A stretch of DNA of 64,000 nt from JAIBJN01 sp963847985 (GCA_963847985.1 CAWKBS010000001.1:87082-151081), one strand, 5' to 3'. Positions 25,954-37,725 are shown, counted from the first letter of the stretch. Notes: a model not told the origin generated them from the letters alone. Made by a program: numbers and translations.

Positions 25954-27185
25954 TCAGCGCTCCCAAGCGACTTCTCCCTCTTTCACGACGATCGCCACGT
26001 GCTCTCCTCCGAGATGGTAGGCAAGGTAGCGCCAATCGGGCACGTCGAGGAGCACGAGGTCGGCCGCGTACCCCTGTTCGATCCGGCCGAGCCGGTCGGC
26101 GCGGCCGAGCACATGGGCCGCGTTGACCGTGCACGCGGCGAGCGCCTCAGCCGGCGCCAGCCCGAGCTGGGTGCACGCGAGACTCATGACGACGGGGAGG
26201 CTCTCGCAGAACGCGCTGCCGGGATTGAAGTCCGTCGCCAACGCGACGATCGCCCCGGCGTCGACCAGTGCTCGGGCCGGAGGCATGGACAGCCCGAGGC
26301 AGATCGCGGCGACGGGGAGCAGCACGGCGGTCACGTCGCTCGAGGCAAGGGCCCGCACGCCGTCCGGTCCGGTCGCTTCGAGGTGGTCCACGCTCCTGGC
26401 ACCGAGCTCGACGGCGAGAGCGACACCGCCCGCCTCGGTGAACTGATCGGCATGGAGCCGAAGTGACAGCCCCGCATCCCGGCAGGCTTCGAGATACCGG
26501 CGCGCCTGGACGGCGTCGAACGCCCCGCGCTCGACGAAGACGTCGGCCGCCTCGGCTAGGCCGGCCGCGAGGGGAAGGACCTCGGCAAGTACGAAGTCGA
26601 GATACGCGTCGCCGTCCGGGAACTCCGGCGGGACCGCGTGGGCCGCGAGGAAGGTGGGGATCCCCCCTACCTCCCGGATCGCCCGGAGCTGGGCGAGCTC
26701 GGTGTCGCGGTCGAGCCCGTAGCCCGACTTCGCCTCGAACGTCGTCGTGCCGTGGGCCAGCATCCAGCGGCGATGCCTCTCGACGGCGGCGGCGAGTTGC
26801 GAGGCGCCCGCCGCCCGCGTGGCGCGCACCGTTGCGAGAATCCCCGCCCCTGCCGCATGGAGCTCCTCGTACGAGGCTCCGCTTGCGCGCAGCTCGAACT
26901 CGCCGGCGCGGTCGCCCGCGAAGCACGCGTGCGTGTGGCAGTCGACCAGGCCGGGCACGAGGGCCCGTCCACGTCCGTCCAGCTCGACCAGATCGCCCGG
27001 CAGGCGCGTCCGGTCGAGCGCCTTCATCGCGCCGACCGCCGCGATCCGCCCCTCCTCGCAGAGGACGTAACCGTCGGCGATCATCGTGACCTCCGCGAGC
27101 GCGCGTCCCCGCAGCGGCGCCGGTCCCCGTGACGGGGACACCACCTGGGCGAGATCGCGGATGAGGAGCGCCGGCACCTGGCGGG

Positions 27186-27189
<4 letters not shown>
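25954..27189 (-). CDS. hutI: Imidazolonepropionase
   Basis: 411 residues, amidohydrolase fold. The metal site VDCHTHACFAGDR, the ARSGYGLD-like KSGYGLDRDTELAQL, LHADQFTEAGG and ATDFNPGSAFCESL (metal Asp) are diagnostic of HutI. It hydrolyses 4-imidazolone-5-propionate to N-formimino-L-glutamate. The start is a TTG overlapping the hutU stop; a GTG four codons later is possible. It is third in the hutH-hutU-hutI run. Confidence 0.95.
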
Positions 27190-28882
<1,693 letters not shown>

Positions 28883-28886
<4 letters not shown>

Positions 28887-30430
28887 TCGAGCGCTCCGAC
28901 TTCGAGCTCGACCGCGGCGCTCAGGTCGCCACGGCGGACGGCGTCCGCCACCGCCTCGATGTCGCCCGAGAGCTGGCGGTCTTCGAGCAACGTCGGCGAG
29001 AGGGATCGGATCAAGCGGTGCGCGGCCCGTACGCCGGCTCCCGGCTCGAGCGGGGCGAGGAACTCCACACCCTGAGCGCCGGCGAGCAGCTCGATCGCCA
29101 GGGCTCGCTCGGCGTTCGCGAGCACCTGCAGGCACTTGAGGCCCGCCGCGTTTCCCATCGACACGTGATCCTCCTGCCCCGCGCTCGTCGGGATCGAGTC
29201 CACGCCGGCCGGATGGCAGAGCACTTTGTTCTCGCTCACGAGCGCAGCGGCGACGTACTGCGGGATCATGAAGCCGGAGTTGAGCCCGCCGTCGTGCGTG
29301 AGGAACGCTGGGAGACCGTCGGAGAGCGACGGGTTCGTGAGGCGCTCGACGCGCCTCTCCGAGATGGACGCCAGCTCCGCGAGCGCCATCGCGGTCGCGT
29401 CGAGGGCGAAGGCCAGCGGCTGGCCGTGAAAGTTGCCGTTGGAGACGAGCTCGTCGAGCTCCACGAGGACGAGTGGGTTGTCGGTCGCCGCGTTGAGCTC
29501 GACGGCGACGGTCGTCTCGGCGTAGGCGAGCAGGTCCCGGCAGGCGCCGTGCACCTGCGGTGCGCAGCGGAGCGAGTAGGCGTCCTGGACCTTGTCGCAC
29601 CAGCGGTGCGCCTCGAGGATCGCGGAGCCTTCGAGCAGGCGCAGGACATTGGCGGCGGATGTCCGCTGGCCGGCGAGCGGGCGCAGCTCGTGGATCTGAG
29701 GAAGGAAGCTCGTGCGCGATCCCTGGAGCGCCTCGAGCGAGAGCGCGCAGGCGATGTCCGCCGCCTGCGCCAGGCGGCGGCCCCGCACGAGAGCGAGCGC
29801 ACCGGCTGCGGCCATGAACTGGGTCCCGTTGATGAGCGAGAGGCCTTCCTTCGCCTGGAGCCGTACCGGCTCCAGCTCCGCGCGCGCGAGCGCCTCGGCG
29901 CCGGAGAGCTCCTCGCCGTCGAACGTCGCCTGTCCCTCACCGACCAGGGGCAGCGCGAGGTGCGCAAGGGGCGCGAGGTCACCCGAGGCGCCGACCGAGC
30001 CGCGGCTCGGCACAACCGGGACGACGCCGCGGTTGAGGCAGGCGAGGAGCAGCTCGACCGTCTCGCCGCGGGCGCCGGAATAGCCCTTGGCGAGCGTGTT
30101 CGCCCGGAGGAGCATCGCCGCGCGGACGATCTCTTGCGGGTAGGGGTCGCCGACGCCGCACGCGTGGCTGCGGAGGAGCCGGAGCTGCAGTTCGCCGGCA
30201 AGCTCGGGTGGAATCGTCTTCGAGACGAAGCGGCCGAAGCCGGTGTTGATCCCATACGTGCTCTCACCGTCCTCGGAGCGCGCGACGCGCTCCACGACCT
30301 CGCGCGCGGCAACGAGTCTCCGCCGCCCCTCGTCGGCGAGCTCGGCGCCCACGCCCTCGACCGCGACCGCCCAGACGTCCGCCAGTGTCAGATCGTCCCC
30401 GGTCAGCGACACCGACGTCGTGAGCGCCAT
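28883..30430 (-). CDS. hutH: Histidine ammonia-lyase
   Basis: 515 residues. The MIO-forming Ala-Ser-Gly is at about 148–150 in GSVGASGDLAPLAH, with catalytic Tyr in STYGINTGFGRF and the substrate segment TQFMAAAGALAL. Further motifs are QDAYSLRCAPQVHGA and TSAGQEDHVSMG. It deaminates L-histidine to urocanate. It starts the hut operon; TACACT lies seven bases before the ATG. No hut repressor or histidine permease of a known family is adjacent. Confidence 0.97.
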
Positions 30431-30437
30431 CGGAGCA

Positions 30438-30443
30438 AGTGTA
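30438..30443 (-). promoter_or_regulatory. -10 hexamer TACACT for leaderless hutH operon
   Basis: TACACT, seven bases (TGCTCCG), then the hutH ATG. Confidence 0.5.
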
Positions 30444-30580
30444 TTGAGCGTCGGCGGGCGGACGAACCGCGGTGCCCGGGGCGACGACCCGGCCCTAATC
30501 GCAGACGACCGGGACGAGCGCGAGGACGAGCCAGGGTGACCGCCACCGGCGCGCACCGCTGGGCGGGCCGGGCCGGCCCG

Positions 30581-31246
30581 CTAGAGGCACTCCACCGCGG
30601 CAAAGCGCAGGCGCGCCGAGCTCGGGCTTTCCGAGATCTGTCCGTAGGCCTCGAACGGGAGCGGCTCGCGACCGGTGACCTCGGCGCCGTCCCCGGTCGA
30701 CTGCGTGCTCAGCCAGACAGTGCGGCCGACCACCTGCCCCCGCTCGTTGTAGAACCACGTCTGCACCCTCACGAGACCGACCGGGCAGTCCACGCCGCCG
30801 CGATAGTTGAACTCACCGACCACCGAGGCGACTCCGAAGTCGGGAACGATGGTCGGGTTCGCGAGCTCGAAGACGCCGTCCCACCGCCCGTAGTCGACGG
30901 CGACCGTCCCGGCGGGCGGGGCGGGCGGCGCGCCGCCTCCACGTCCATTGCCGCCACCAGTCCCGCCGCCGCCCGTGGTCGTGGTGCCGCCGGCGCCGGC
31001 GGCTGCCGTGGTTGTCGGAGCCGGGGCAGTCGTGCCACCGCTCCCGTCCGCCGGGTCGGTCGGAGCGGTTTCCTGGTAGACCGTTTCCACCGGCGGGCTC
31101 TGGCCGGCGGTCGAGCCGGGCGCCGGCGCGGCGCCCGGGGCCGGGTCGTCCGAGCCCCCGGCCAGCGCGGAGACGATGCCGAATCCCGCGAGGAAAAAGG
31201 CAGGTACGAGCGCGACGACCGTCCACCGCGACCGCAGCCAGCTCAT
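30581..31246 (-). CDS. Membrane-anchored FxLYD-like domain protein
   Basis: 221 residues: an N-terminal membrane anchor (WTVVALVPAFFLAGFGIVSAL), about 75 residues of Pro/Thr/Gly-rich linker with TTTTGGGG runs, and a C-terminal beta domain of ~100 residues (ASVVGEFNYRGG, VRVQTWFYNERGQVVGRT) of the FxLYD type, which is found in many secreted actinobacterial proteins. No lipobox. The start has a GGGAGGG Shine-Dalgarno. It lies upstream of hutH on the same strand but 150 bp away. Role unknown. Confidence 0.65.
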   Translation of the reverse strand: MSWLRSRWTVVALVPAFFLAGFGIVSALAGGSDDPAPGAAPAPGSTAGQSPPVETVYQETAPTDPADGSGGTTAPAPTTTAAAGAGGTTTTGGGGTGGGNGRGGGAPPAPPAGTVAVDYGRWDGVFELANPTIVPDFGVASVVGEFNYRGGVDCPVGLVRVQTWFYNERGQVVGRTVWLSTQSTGDGAEVTGREPLPFEAYGQISESPSSARLRFAAVECL

Positions 31247-31297
31247 CCGTCCCTCCCTCGTCGACGCCCCGAAACCCCGCGCAGCAGCCGTCTAAGC

Positions 31298-31723
31298 CTA
31301 GCTCGCCTCGGCCCAGGGGCCAACGCCGCCGACCCGCTCGACCTCGATCCGCAGGCAAAAGCCCGGGGGTGGATCCGGCATCGGCGGGAAGCGGACGTCC
31401 GGCCCCAGGTACGTGTGCGCGAGCTCTTGCAGGAGCGCCGGCGCGCCGCCCTCCTCGATCGAGGCGCGGCCGTGCACCACGAGGTACTCGCGCAGCCCCA
31501 GCGCGTTCGTCCCCGGTGTCTCGATGGATAGGGCCACGCGTGGGTCGCGGCGGATGTTGCGGAGCTTCTGCTGCTCGCGGAGGTGCCCGGACACGATTGC
31601 GTCCCCGTCGAGACCGACCCACACGATGGAGACCTGCGGGCTCCCGTCCGGGTTGAGAGTGACGAGGTGCGCGAGCCCGTCGGACTCGAGCACCGCCCGC
31701 GCGTTCTCGGGGAGGACGCCCAT
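31298..31723 (-). CDS. PPOX-class F420/FMN-dependent oxidoreductase
   Basis: 141 residues, split beta-barrel. The N-terminal DGLAHLVTLNPDGSPQVSIVWV and LREQQKLRNIRRDPRVALSIE segments match the pyridoxamine 5'-phosphate oxidase-like, F420-dependent TIGR03618-type family. These proteins use F420 or FMN to reduce small molecules, sometimes biliverdin. The ATG at 31723 is chosen for homology and lies 10 bases after TAGAGT. The gene is divergent from the MFS gene, with only 23 bp between starts. Confidence 0.85.
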   Translation of the reverse strand: MGVLPENARAVLESDGLAHLVTLNPDGSPQVSIVWVGLDGDAIVSGHLREQQKLRNIRRDPRVALSIETPGTNALGLREYLVVHGRASIEEGGAPALLQELAHTYLGPDVRFPPMPDPPPGFCLRIEVERVGGVGPWAEAS

Positions 31724-31732
31724 GGCTGCTCG

Positions 31733-31739
31733 TACTCTA
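31733..31739. promoter_or_regulatory. Overlapping divergent -10 hexamers
   Basis: TACTCT (31733–31738, plus) serves the MFS gene eight bases later, and TAGAGT (31739–31734, minus) serves the PPOX gene ten bases later. They share five base pairs within the palindrome-like ACTCTAGAG, so the two transcripts should exclude each other. Confidence 0.45.
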
Positions 31740-31746
31740 GAGGCCG

Positions 31747-33049
31747 ATGGCGGACCCGGTGACCAACGCACCCGAGGAGTCGCGTGTCGACGCCTTGCCG
31801 CCGTCGAGGAGCGCGCTCGCATTGCTGCGGCGCCCGGACTTCCGGCGCCTGTACGTCGCGGTGTCCGCGAGCGAGCTCGGCGACGCGCTCCAGTACATCG
31901 CGCTCATGTGGTTCGCCTTCGAAGCCGGCGGGCCGCTGGGTGTCCTCGCAGTACGGCTGGCCGACAGCGTCCCTGCGCTCGTGTTCGGGCTCCACGGCGG
32001 CCTTGTCGCAGATCGCTGGGACCGCCGTCGAGTCCTCATTGCAGCCGACCTGGTGCGCGCCGCCGTCCTCGTCCCGGTCGCCGTCGCGGGGCTGGCCGGC
32101 GAGCTCCCGCTCTGGGGCCTGGTCGCGGCAGCGTTCGTGCTCACGTCGGCGACGAGCTACTTCGACCCCGCGTACGGCGCCATCCTCCCCGCGCTCGTCG
32201 ACCGCCGCAACGTCCAGCAGGCGAACGGCCTCGTCCGCGCCACGGCCGAGGCGCTGTCGGTCGGCGGCTGGGCAGTCGCGGCCGGACTGCTTGCGTTCCT
32301 CCCGGTGAGCGTGTTCTTCGCCGTGAACGCAGCGACCTTCCTGGTCTCGGCCGCCGTCCTGGCCGGCATCCGCACCGGACGCAGGGGCGAGGCCGCGGAC
32401 GAGGCCGGCAGACTCGGCGACCTCGCCGCCGGCTTCGAGGCGCTCCGGGGACGGCCGTACCTGGCCGCCGCGGTCGTCGCGCTCGGGCTCGCAGTCACGG
32501 TCGCGGCCGGGACGTGGATCGCGGGCGCGCCACAGCTCGTCAGCGAGAACCTGGACCGGGCCGCGGGTGGCTTCGCCCTCGTCATGACGGGCTACGCGCT
32601 GGGCGCGATCGTGGCGGGGGTCTTCCTGGCCCGGCGACCGGTGCGGCGAAAAGCGCTCGGCAGCCTGCTCGCCTGGAGCTTCTATCCTGCCCGCCTATCT
32701 CGTCATCGGCCTGGCGGGCTCCGTGGAAGTGGCGATGGCGGGCGCGTTCATCGCCGCTCTGGGCGAGAGCTCCGCGGTCGTCCTCCTCAACTCCGCGGCG
32801 CAGGAGGAGATCCCCGACCGGGTACTCGGTCGCGTCATGGGCGTGATCTCGCTCGTCCACCGCGGCGCCCACGCGACGGGCCTGCTCATCGTGGCTCCGC
32901 TCTTCGCGGTCGTCGAGCCGACCCTCGTGTTCGCCGGCGCCGCGCTCGTCGTGCCGCTCGTCGGAATCGGATGCGCGGCCTGGGCCGTGGCTACTGCTCG
33001 ACCAGGCGCAGCTCCAGCACCCGCGACCGGTCGAACCCCTCGAGCCTGA
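31747..33049 (+). pseudogene. MFS transporter, frameshifted
   Basis: An MFS permease of about 434 codons. The first frame encodes roughly 310 residues (RRPDFRRLYVAVSASELGDAL, LVADRWDRRRVLIAADLV, VDRRNVQQANGLVRAT), as in the MDR/enterobactin-exporter-like group. Near 32692 the sequence TGGAGCTTCTATCCTG carries one base too many. After it, another frame continues the same protein (LPAYLVIGLAGSVEVA, ALGESSAVVLLNSAAQEEIP, RVLGRVMGVISLVHRGAH). Total length is 3n+1, consistent with a single insertion. It could be a true pseudogene or a base-call error. The 3' end overlaps ftcD on the other strand by 59 bp. Confidence 0.8.
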
Positions 33050-33878
33050 GCAGCGCGCCGGCCGCCTCCACCGCGGGGCCTGCCGGCATGAGGCCGACGA
33101 GCTCGCTGCCGGCCAATTCGATCCCACGCGCGTCCGCCTCGGCCGCGATCCTGGCGACCACCTCGTGGAGCGGAGCCGCCTGCCAGTCGGTGACGTTCAT
33201 GCTCACCTGGACGAGGTGAGCGCGCGGGAGGTCGAGCCCGAGGGCGCGGACGCCGGGGAAGCCACCACCCCGCTCCCGCACCAGCGCGGCGATCTCCCGT
33301 GCCGCCTCGACGTCGTCGGACCGGAGGTTGACGTTGAACGCCACGAGGGGCCGACGCACTCCGATCAGGACCCCACCCGCCTTCGGCTCGAGGCGCTCCG
33401 GCCCGCGATCCGGGCGCAGCTCGCCGGTGTCGATGCGACGTTGGAGCTCTCCAGGGCCGCCGCGCCGGAAGAAGGCCGGCTCGCGTGCGTCCTCGGTCAG
33501 GCGGCCGTAGAGGAAGACGGGCAGCCCGAGCTCCGAGCCGACCCGATCGGCGAGCTCGAGCGCGACCCCGCGCGCCGCCGGCTCGGCCTCGGGCTCGAGC
33601 GGGACCAGCGGGACGACGTCGGTCGCCCCGATGCGGGGGTGTGCGCCCTCGTGCTCCCGGAGGTCGATCCGCTCCGCCGCGGCGGCGATCCCGGCGAGCA
33701 GCGACTCGACGAGCTCGTCGCCGCTCCCGACCAGGGTGAACACGGAGCGGTGATGGTCCCAGTCGGTGTGGACGTCGAGCAGCCGCGCCGGCGAGCCGAA
33801 CGCTCGGCGGAGGGCAGCGATCGCATCCGGATCGCGCCCCTCCGAGACGTTCGGGACCGATTCGAGCGGCAACGGCAT
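32991..33878 (-). CDS. ftcD: Glutamate formimidoyltransferase
   Basis: 295 residues, the formiminotransferase domain alone, without the cyclodeaminase part. Signatures: ESVPNVSEGRD, DVHTDWDHHRSVFTLVG, EHEGAHPRIGATDVVPLVP (active His), VFLYGRL and AFNVNLRSDDVEAAREIA. It moves the formimino group of N-formimino-L-glutamate to tetrahydrofolate. That fits the hutHUI products and explains the absence of hutF or hutG. TAAGCT lies seven bases before the ATG. A cyclodeaminase (fchA) is not in the window. Confidence 0.94.
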   Translation of the reverse strand: MPLPLESVPNVSEGRDPDAIAALRRAFGSPARLLDVHTDWDHHRSVFTLVGSGDELVESLLAGIAAAAERIDLREHEGAHPRIGATDVVPLVPLEPEAEPAARGVALELADRVGSELGLPVFLYGRLTEDAREPAFFRRGGPGELQRRIDTGELRPDRGPERLEPKAGGVLIGVRRPLVAFNVNLRSDDVEAAREIAALVRERGGGFPGVRALGLDLPRAHLVQVSMNVTDWQAAPLHEVVARIAAEADARGIELAGSELVGLMPAGPAVEAAGALLRLEGFDRSRVLELRLVEQ

Positions 33879-33885
33879 CGGCAGG

Positions 33886-33891
33886 AGCTTA
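33886..33891 (-). promoter_or_regulatory. -10 hexamer TAAGCT for leaderless ftcD
   Basis: TAAGCT, seven bases, ATG of ftcD. Confidence 0.4.
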
Positions 33892-33949
33892 CGAGAGGGG
33901 CAGCGGCGAACGGAATGGCCGCGCTTACACTCGACGTTGAGTACACGTA

Positions 33950-35728
33950 GTGGCGGAATCGCACCCTTACCTGCGCACGTTCGTCCGCCTGCTCGGGTTC
34001 CTGCGGCCGTATCGCTGGTCCCTGGCGGTCTCGATCGTCCTCGCAGTCGCCTCCCAGGCGGCGGCGGTCGCGATCGCCTTCCTCACCGGCGACGCCCTGG
34101 AGGGCGCCGTCGAGGGGGAGGATCAACGCCAGCTGTGGCTGCTCGCGCTGGCGATCCTCCTGGTCGGCGCGGCTCGGGCCGTGTTCATGGCCGGACGCAG
34201 GCTGATCTCCGGCCGGCAAGCGCTCGGAGTCGAGTACGACATGCGCGACGAGATCTACGCGAAGCTGCTGCGGCTCTCGTTCGGGTTCTACGATCGCCAC
34301 CAGACGGGCCAGCTGATGTCGCGCGCCACGGTCGACCTCCAGTCGGTGCGTTTCTTCCTCGGCTACGGGCTCATCTTCTTCTTCCAGCACCTGCTCACGA
34401 TCGTGGGCGTCACCGTCGTCCTCTTCCTGGTCGACTGGAGGCTCGCGCTCGCATCGACTGCGTTCACCCCGGTGCTCGTCTTCCTTGCCTACCGGTACTC
34501 GCAGGTGTCGCACCCCGTTCTCCGCGACGTCCAACAGCGGATGGCCGACGTGGCGACCGTCGCCGAGGAGAACATCGTCGGCGTCCACGTCGTCAAGTCG
34601 TTCGCCCAGGAAGAGGGTGAGGCCGCGAAATTCGATGAGAAGACCGAGAGCCTCTTCCGGCGCTCGCTCGACGCGAACCGGCAACGCGCGCTCTACGTGC
34701 CGCTCCTCTCCTTCCTGCCGCTGGTCGCCCAGGCGACGGTGCTGCTCTACGGCGGCCGGATGGTGGCGAGCGGCGAGCTCGCCCTCAACTCGTTCTTCGC
34801 GTTCAACGTGCTCGTGCTCATGCTCGTCATGCCGCTGCGGATGCTCGGCATGTGGATCGGCCAGGCGCAGCGGGCGACGGCCTCGGGCGAGCGCATCTTC
34901 GAGGTGATCGACGAGAGCGAGGACGTCAGCGACGCGGCCGGGGCGAGCGACCTCCCGGCGGGCGACGGTCGGGTGGTCTTCGAGGATGTCGGGTTCGCCT
35001 ACATGCCGGGCCGGCCCGTGCTGGAGGCCGTCGACCTCGAGATAGAGCCGGGTCGCACTGTCGCGCTGATCGGTCACACCGGGTCGGGCAAGACCACCCT
35101 GGCCTCGCTCGTGCCGAGGTTCTACGACGCGACCGCTGGACGGATCACGATCGACGGTGCGGACGTCCGCGACGTCAGGGTGGCCACGCTCCGGAGGACG
35201 ATCGGAATCGTCGCCCAGGACCCGTTCCTCTTCTCGGCGACCGTCCGGGAGAACATCGCCTTCGGCGCGCCCGGCGCCACGGACGAGGACGTGCTCCGGG
35301 CTGCGCGGCTTGCCCAGGCTGACGAGTTCATCGCCGAGCTGCCCGACGGCTACGAGACGGTGGTCGGAGAGCGCGGAATCACGCTGTCCGGCGGGCAGCG
35401 CCAGCGCATCGCGATCGCTCGCGCGCTCATCCTCGATCCTCGGATCCTCATCCTCGACGACGCCACCGCGTCCGTCGACGCCACGACCGAAGCGAGGATC
35501 CGTCTCGGCCTGCGCGAGGCGATGAAGGGCAGGACGACGTTGATCGTCGCCCACCGACTCTCGACGATCGCGCTCGCCGACGAGCTGGTCGTCCTCGACC
35601 GGGGCCGGATCGCTGCCCGGGGGACGCAGTCCGAGCTGCTGGAGGGGAGCCCGGTCTTTCGGGAGATCTACGAGCACGGGCTGCTGGAGCGGGAGTTCGC
35701 GGAGCGCGTCGAGGCGGCGGGCGCATGA
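33950..35728 (+). CDS. ABC exporter half-transporter, degenerate-site subunit
   Basis: 592 residues from a GTG: an exporter-type six-helix domain (1–~330) and an ATPase domain with Walker A GHTGSGKTT, the Q-loop VAQDPFLFSATVRENIAFG and signature LSGGQRQRIAIARALI. The Walker B reads LILDDATASVD, so the catalytic Glu is Asp, as in the inactive site of heterodimeric exporters. It ends with H-loop VAHRLSTI. The next ABC gene is the likely partner. Substrate unknown (lipid or drug). Confidence 0.92.
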   Translation: MAESHPYLRTFVRLLGFLRPYRWSLAVSIVLAVASQAAAVAIAFLTGDALEGAVEGEDQRQLWLLALAILLVGAARAVFMAGRRLISGRQALGVEYDMRDEIYAKLLRLSFGFYDRHQTGQLMSRATVDLQSVRFFLGYGLIFFFQHLLTIVGVTVVLFLVDWRLALASTAFTPVLVFLAYRYSQVSHPVLRDVQQRMADVATVAEENIVGVHVVKSFAQEEGEAAKFDEKTESLFRRSLDANRQRALYVPLLSFLPLVAQATVLLYGGRMVASGELALNSFFAFNVLVLMLVMPLRMLGMWIGQAQRATASGERIFEVIDESEDVSDAAGASDLPAGDGRVVFEDVGFAYMPGRPVLEAVDLEIEPGRTVALIGHTGSGKTTLASLVPRFYDATAGRITIDGADVRDVRVATLRRTIGIVAQDPFLFSATVRENIAFGAPGATDEDVLRAARLAQADEFIAELPDGYETVVGERGITLSGGQRQRIAIARALILDPRILILDDATASVDATTEARIRLGLREAMKGRTTLIVAHRLSTIALADELVVLDRGRIAARGTQSELLEGSPVFREIYEHGLLEREFAERVEAAGA

Positions 35729-35783
35729 CCGGCGAACGCGGCCCCGCCGGTGTTCGGCACGGTTTCGGCCCACTCCGGTTACC

Positions 35784-35845
35784 CACGCGCGCGGATTTCC
35801 GCGTTAGGCTCGAGGCCATCGGGCTGGGGAGGTGGGCCTCCCTTT
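35784..35845. repeat. Interspersed stem-loop repeat, diverged copy 3
   Basis: In the 175 bp between the two ABC genes: CACGCGC, a GCGG-ATTT-CCGC hairpin, GTTAGGCTC, then a GGAGG-TGGG-CCTCC hairpin in place of GGGGTGCCCC. The core matches copies 1 and 2, with base changes on both sides of the first stem. Confidence 0.45.
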
Positions 35846-35903
35846 ACTCGGGCGCGCGACTAACCGATTCGGCCCCTGCCCGGCACGACGAGGAGCGGCG
35901 GCC

Positions 35904-37706
35904 ATGAGGGTCTGGCAGGCGGGCTCGCACCTCACCCAGGAGCGCGGGGCCCCCGTGAACGACTGGTCCTGGGCCCAGACCGCCCGCCGTGTCTCGGCGC
36001 TTGCGCGCCTGACGACGCCGTATCGGGGTCGAACCGCGCTCGCGGTCGTCTCGCTGGTCGCGGCCACACTCACCGCTCTAGTTCCGCCGCTCCTCGCCAA
36101 GGTCGCCATCGACGAGGGCATCAGCGACGGCAACCTCGAGGCGCTGACCGTCACGGTCGTCCTGTTCGTAGTCGCGGGCCTCGCCAATCTCCTGGCGAGC
36201 ATCGCGCAGACGTACTTCACGGGCTGGACCGGCGAACGCATCCTGGCCGACCTGCGAAACACGCTCTTCCGCCACCTCCAGCGCCTATCGCTCGGGTACT
36301 TCGAGCGAAACCGCGCGGGGGTCACCATCAGCCGCCTCACCAACGACGTGGAGGCGCTCGACCAGCTCGTGACCGACGGGGTGACGAGCCTCTTCCAGAA
36401 CACGCTCATGCTCGTCGGAACCGCCGTCATCCTGTTCGTGCTCGACTGGCGCCTTGCGCTCGCGGCCCTCGCGGTCTTCCCGCTCATGGCGATCGCCACG
36501 AGCTTCTTCCGTCGGCGCTCGACGCGCGCCTACCGCTCGGTCCGGGAGCGCCTGGGGCTCGTTACCGCCACGCTCGCCGAGGACATCGCCGGCATGCGGG
36601 TCGTGCAGTCCTTCACGCGGGAAGAGGCCAATCAGCGGCAGTTCCGCTCGGTGAACAACCGCTATCGCGACTCGAATCAGGAGACCGTCCTGCTGAGCGG
36701 GCTGTACTTCCCGTTCGTCGACTTCCTGTCTGCTGCGGCGACGGCGACCGTGCTCGGCTTCGGCGGGTGGCTGGCGCTCGAAGGCCAGATCACCGTCGGA
36801 ACGCTCTTCGCGTTTCTCCTCTATCTCTCGAACTTCTTCGATCCCGTCCAGCAGCTCTCGCAGCTCTACAACACGTTCCTCTCGGCGGTGGCCGCCCTCG
36901 ACAAGATCATGGACGTCCTCGACGAGGAGCCGGAGATCGTGGACGAGCCTGGCGCCGGGCAGCTCCCGCCGATCGAGGGCCACGTTCGCTTCGACGGCGT
37001 CCGCTTCGGGTACGGCGCGGGGCCGGAGATCCTCCACGGGATCGCGCTCGACGTCCCGCCAGGGACGACCGTTGCGCTCGTCGGTCACACGGGGGCCGGA
37101 AAGTCGACGATCGCGAAGCTGCTGGCCCGCTTCTACGACCCGCGCGAGGGCAGCATCTCGATCGACGGCCACGACCTCGGCGACGTGACACAGGAGAGCC
37201 TCAGGCGCCAGCTCGGGATCGTTCCGCAGGAGGGCTTTCTCTTCGCCGGAAGCGTTCGCGACAACATCGCGTTCGGCCGGCCCGATGCCACCGACGAAGA
37301 CATCGCCGCCGCAGCGCGAGCAGTCGGCGCCGAGGAGTTCATCCTGGAGCTGGAGGACAGGTACGACACGCAGGTGGCCGAGCGGGGCAGCCGGCTCTCC
37401 GTCGGCCAGCGCCAGCTCGTCGCGTTCGCGCGGGCGCTCCTCGCCGATCCGCGCATCCTCATCCTCGACGAGGCGACCTCGAGCGTGGACATCGGCACCG
37501 AGCGGCGGATCGAGCTCGGGCTCCGCCGACTGCTTGCCGGACGCACGGCCTTCATCATCGCCCACCGCCTCTCGACCATCCGCCGCGCCGACCTCATCGT
37601 CGTCCTCGAGCACGGGCAGATCGTCGAGCAGGGTACCCATGAAGAGCTCGTTGCCCTCGACGGCCGCTACCGCTCGCTGTACGGCGATTGGGCCGCAGCG
37701 GCGTAG
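35904..37706 (+). CDS. ABC exporter half-transporter, consensus-site subunit
   Basis: 600 residues from the ATG at 35904, which follows GAGGAGCGGCGGCC; a GTG at 35832 and another at 35955 are alternatives. A six-helix exporter domain is followed by an ATPase domain with Walker A GHTGAGKST, Q-loop PQEGFLFAGSVRDNIAFG, Walker B LILDEATSSVD with the catalytic Glu, and H-loop AHRLST. Its signature reads LSVGQRQLV rather than LSGGQ. This lesion falls in the same composite site as the Asp of the upstream subunit, as expected for a heterodimer. Confidence 0.92.
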   Translation: MRVWQAGSHLTQERGAPVNDWSWAQTARRVSALARLTTPYRGRTALAVVSLVAATLTALVPPLLAKVAIDEGISDGNLEALTVTVVLFVVAGLANLLASIAQTYFTGWTGERILADLRNTLFRHLQRLSLGYFERNRAGVTISRLTNDVEALDQLVTDGVTSLFQNTLMLVGTAVILFVLDWRLALAALAVFPLMAIATSFFRRRSTRAYRSVRERLGLVTATLAEDIAGMRVVQSFTREEANQRQFRSVNNRYRDSNQETVLLSGLYFPFVDFLSAAATATVLGFGGWLALEGQITVGTLFAFLLYLSNFFDPVQQLSQLYNTFLSAVAALDKIMDVLDEEPEIVDEPGAGQLPPIEGHVRFDGVRFGYGAGPEILHGIALDVPPGTTVALVGHTGAGKSTIAKLLARFYDPREGSISIDGHDLGDVTQESLRRQLGIVPQEGFLFAGSVRDNIAFGRPDATDEDIAAAARAVGAEEFILELEDRYDTQVAERGSRLSVGQRQLVAFARALLADPRILILDEATSSVDIGTERRIELGLRRLLAGRTAFIIAHRLSTIRRADLIVVLEHGQIVEQGTHEELVALDGRYRSLYGDWAAAA

Positions 37707-37725
37707 CTCCGACCGCCGGCGCCAC

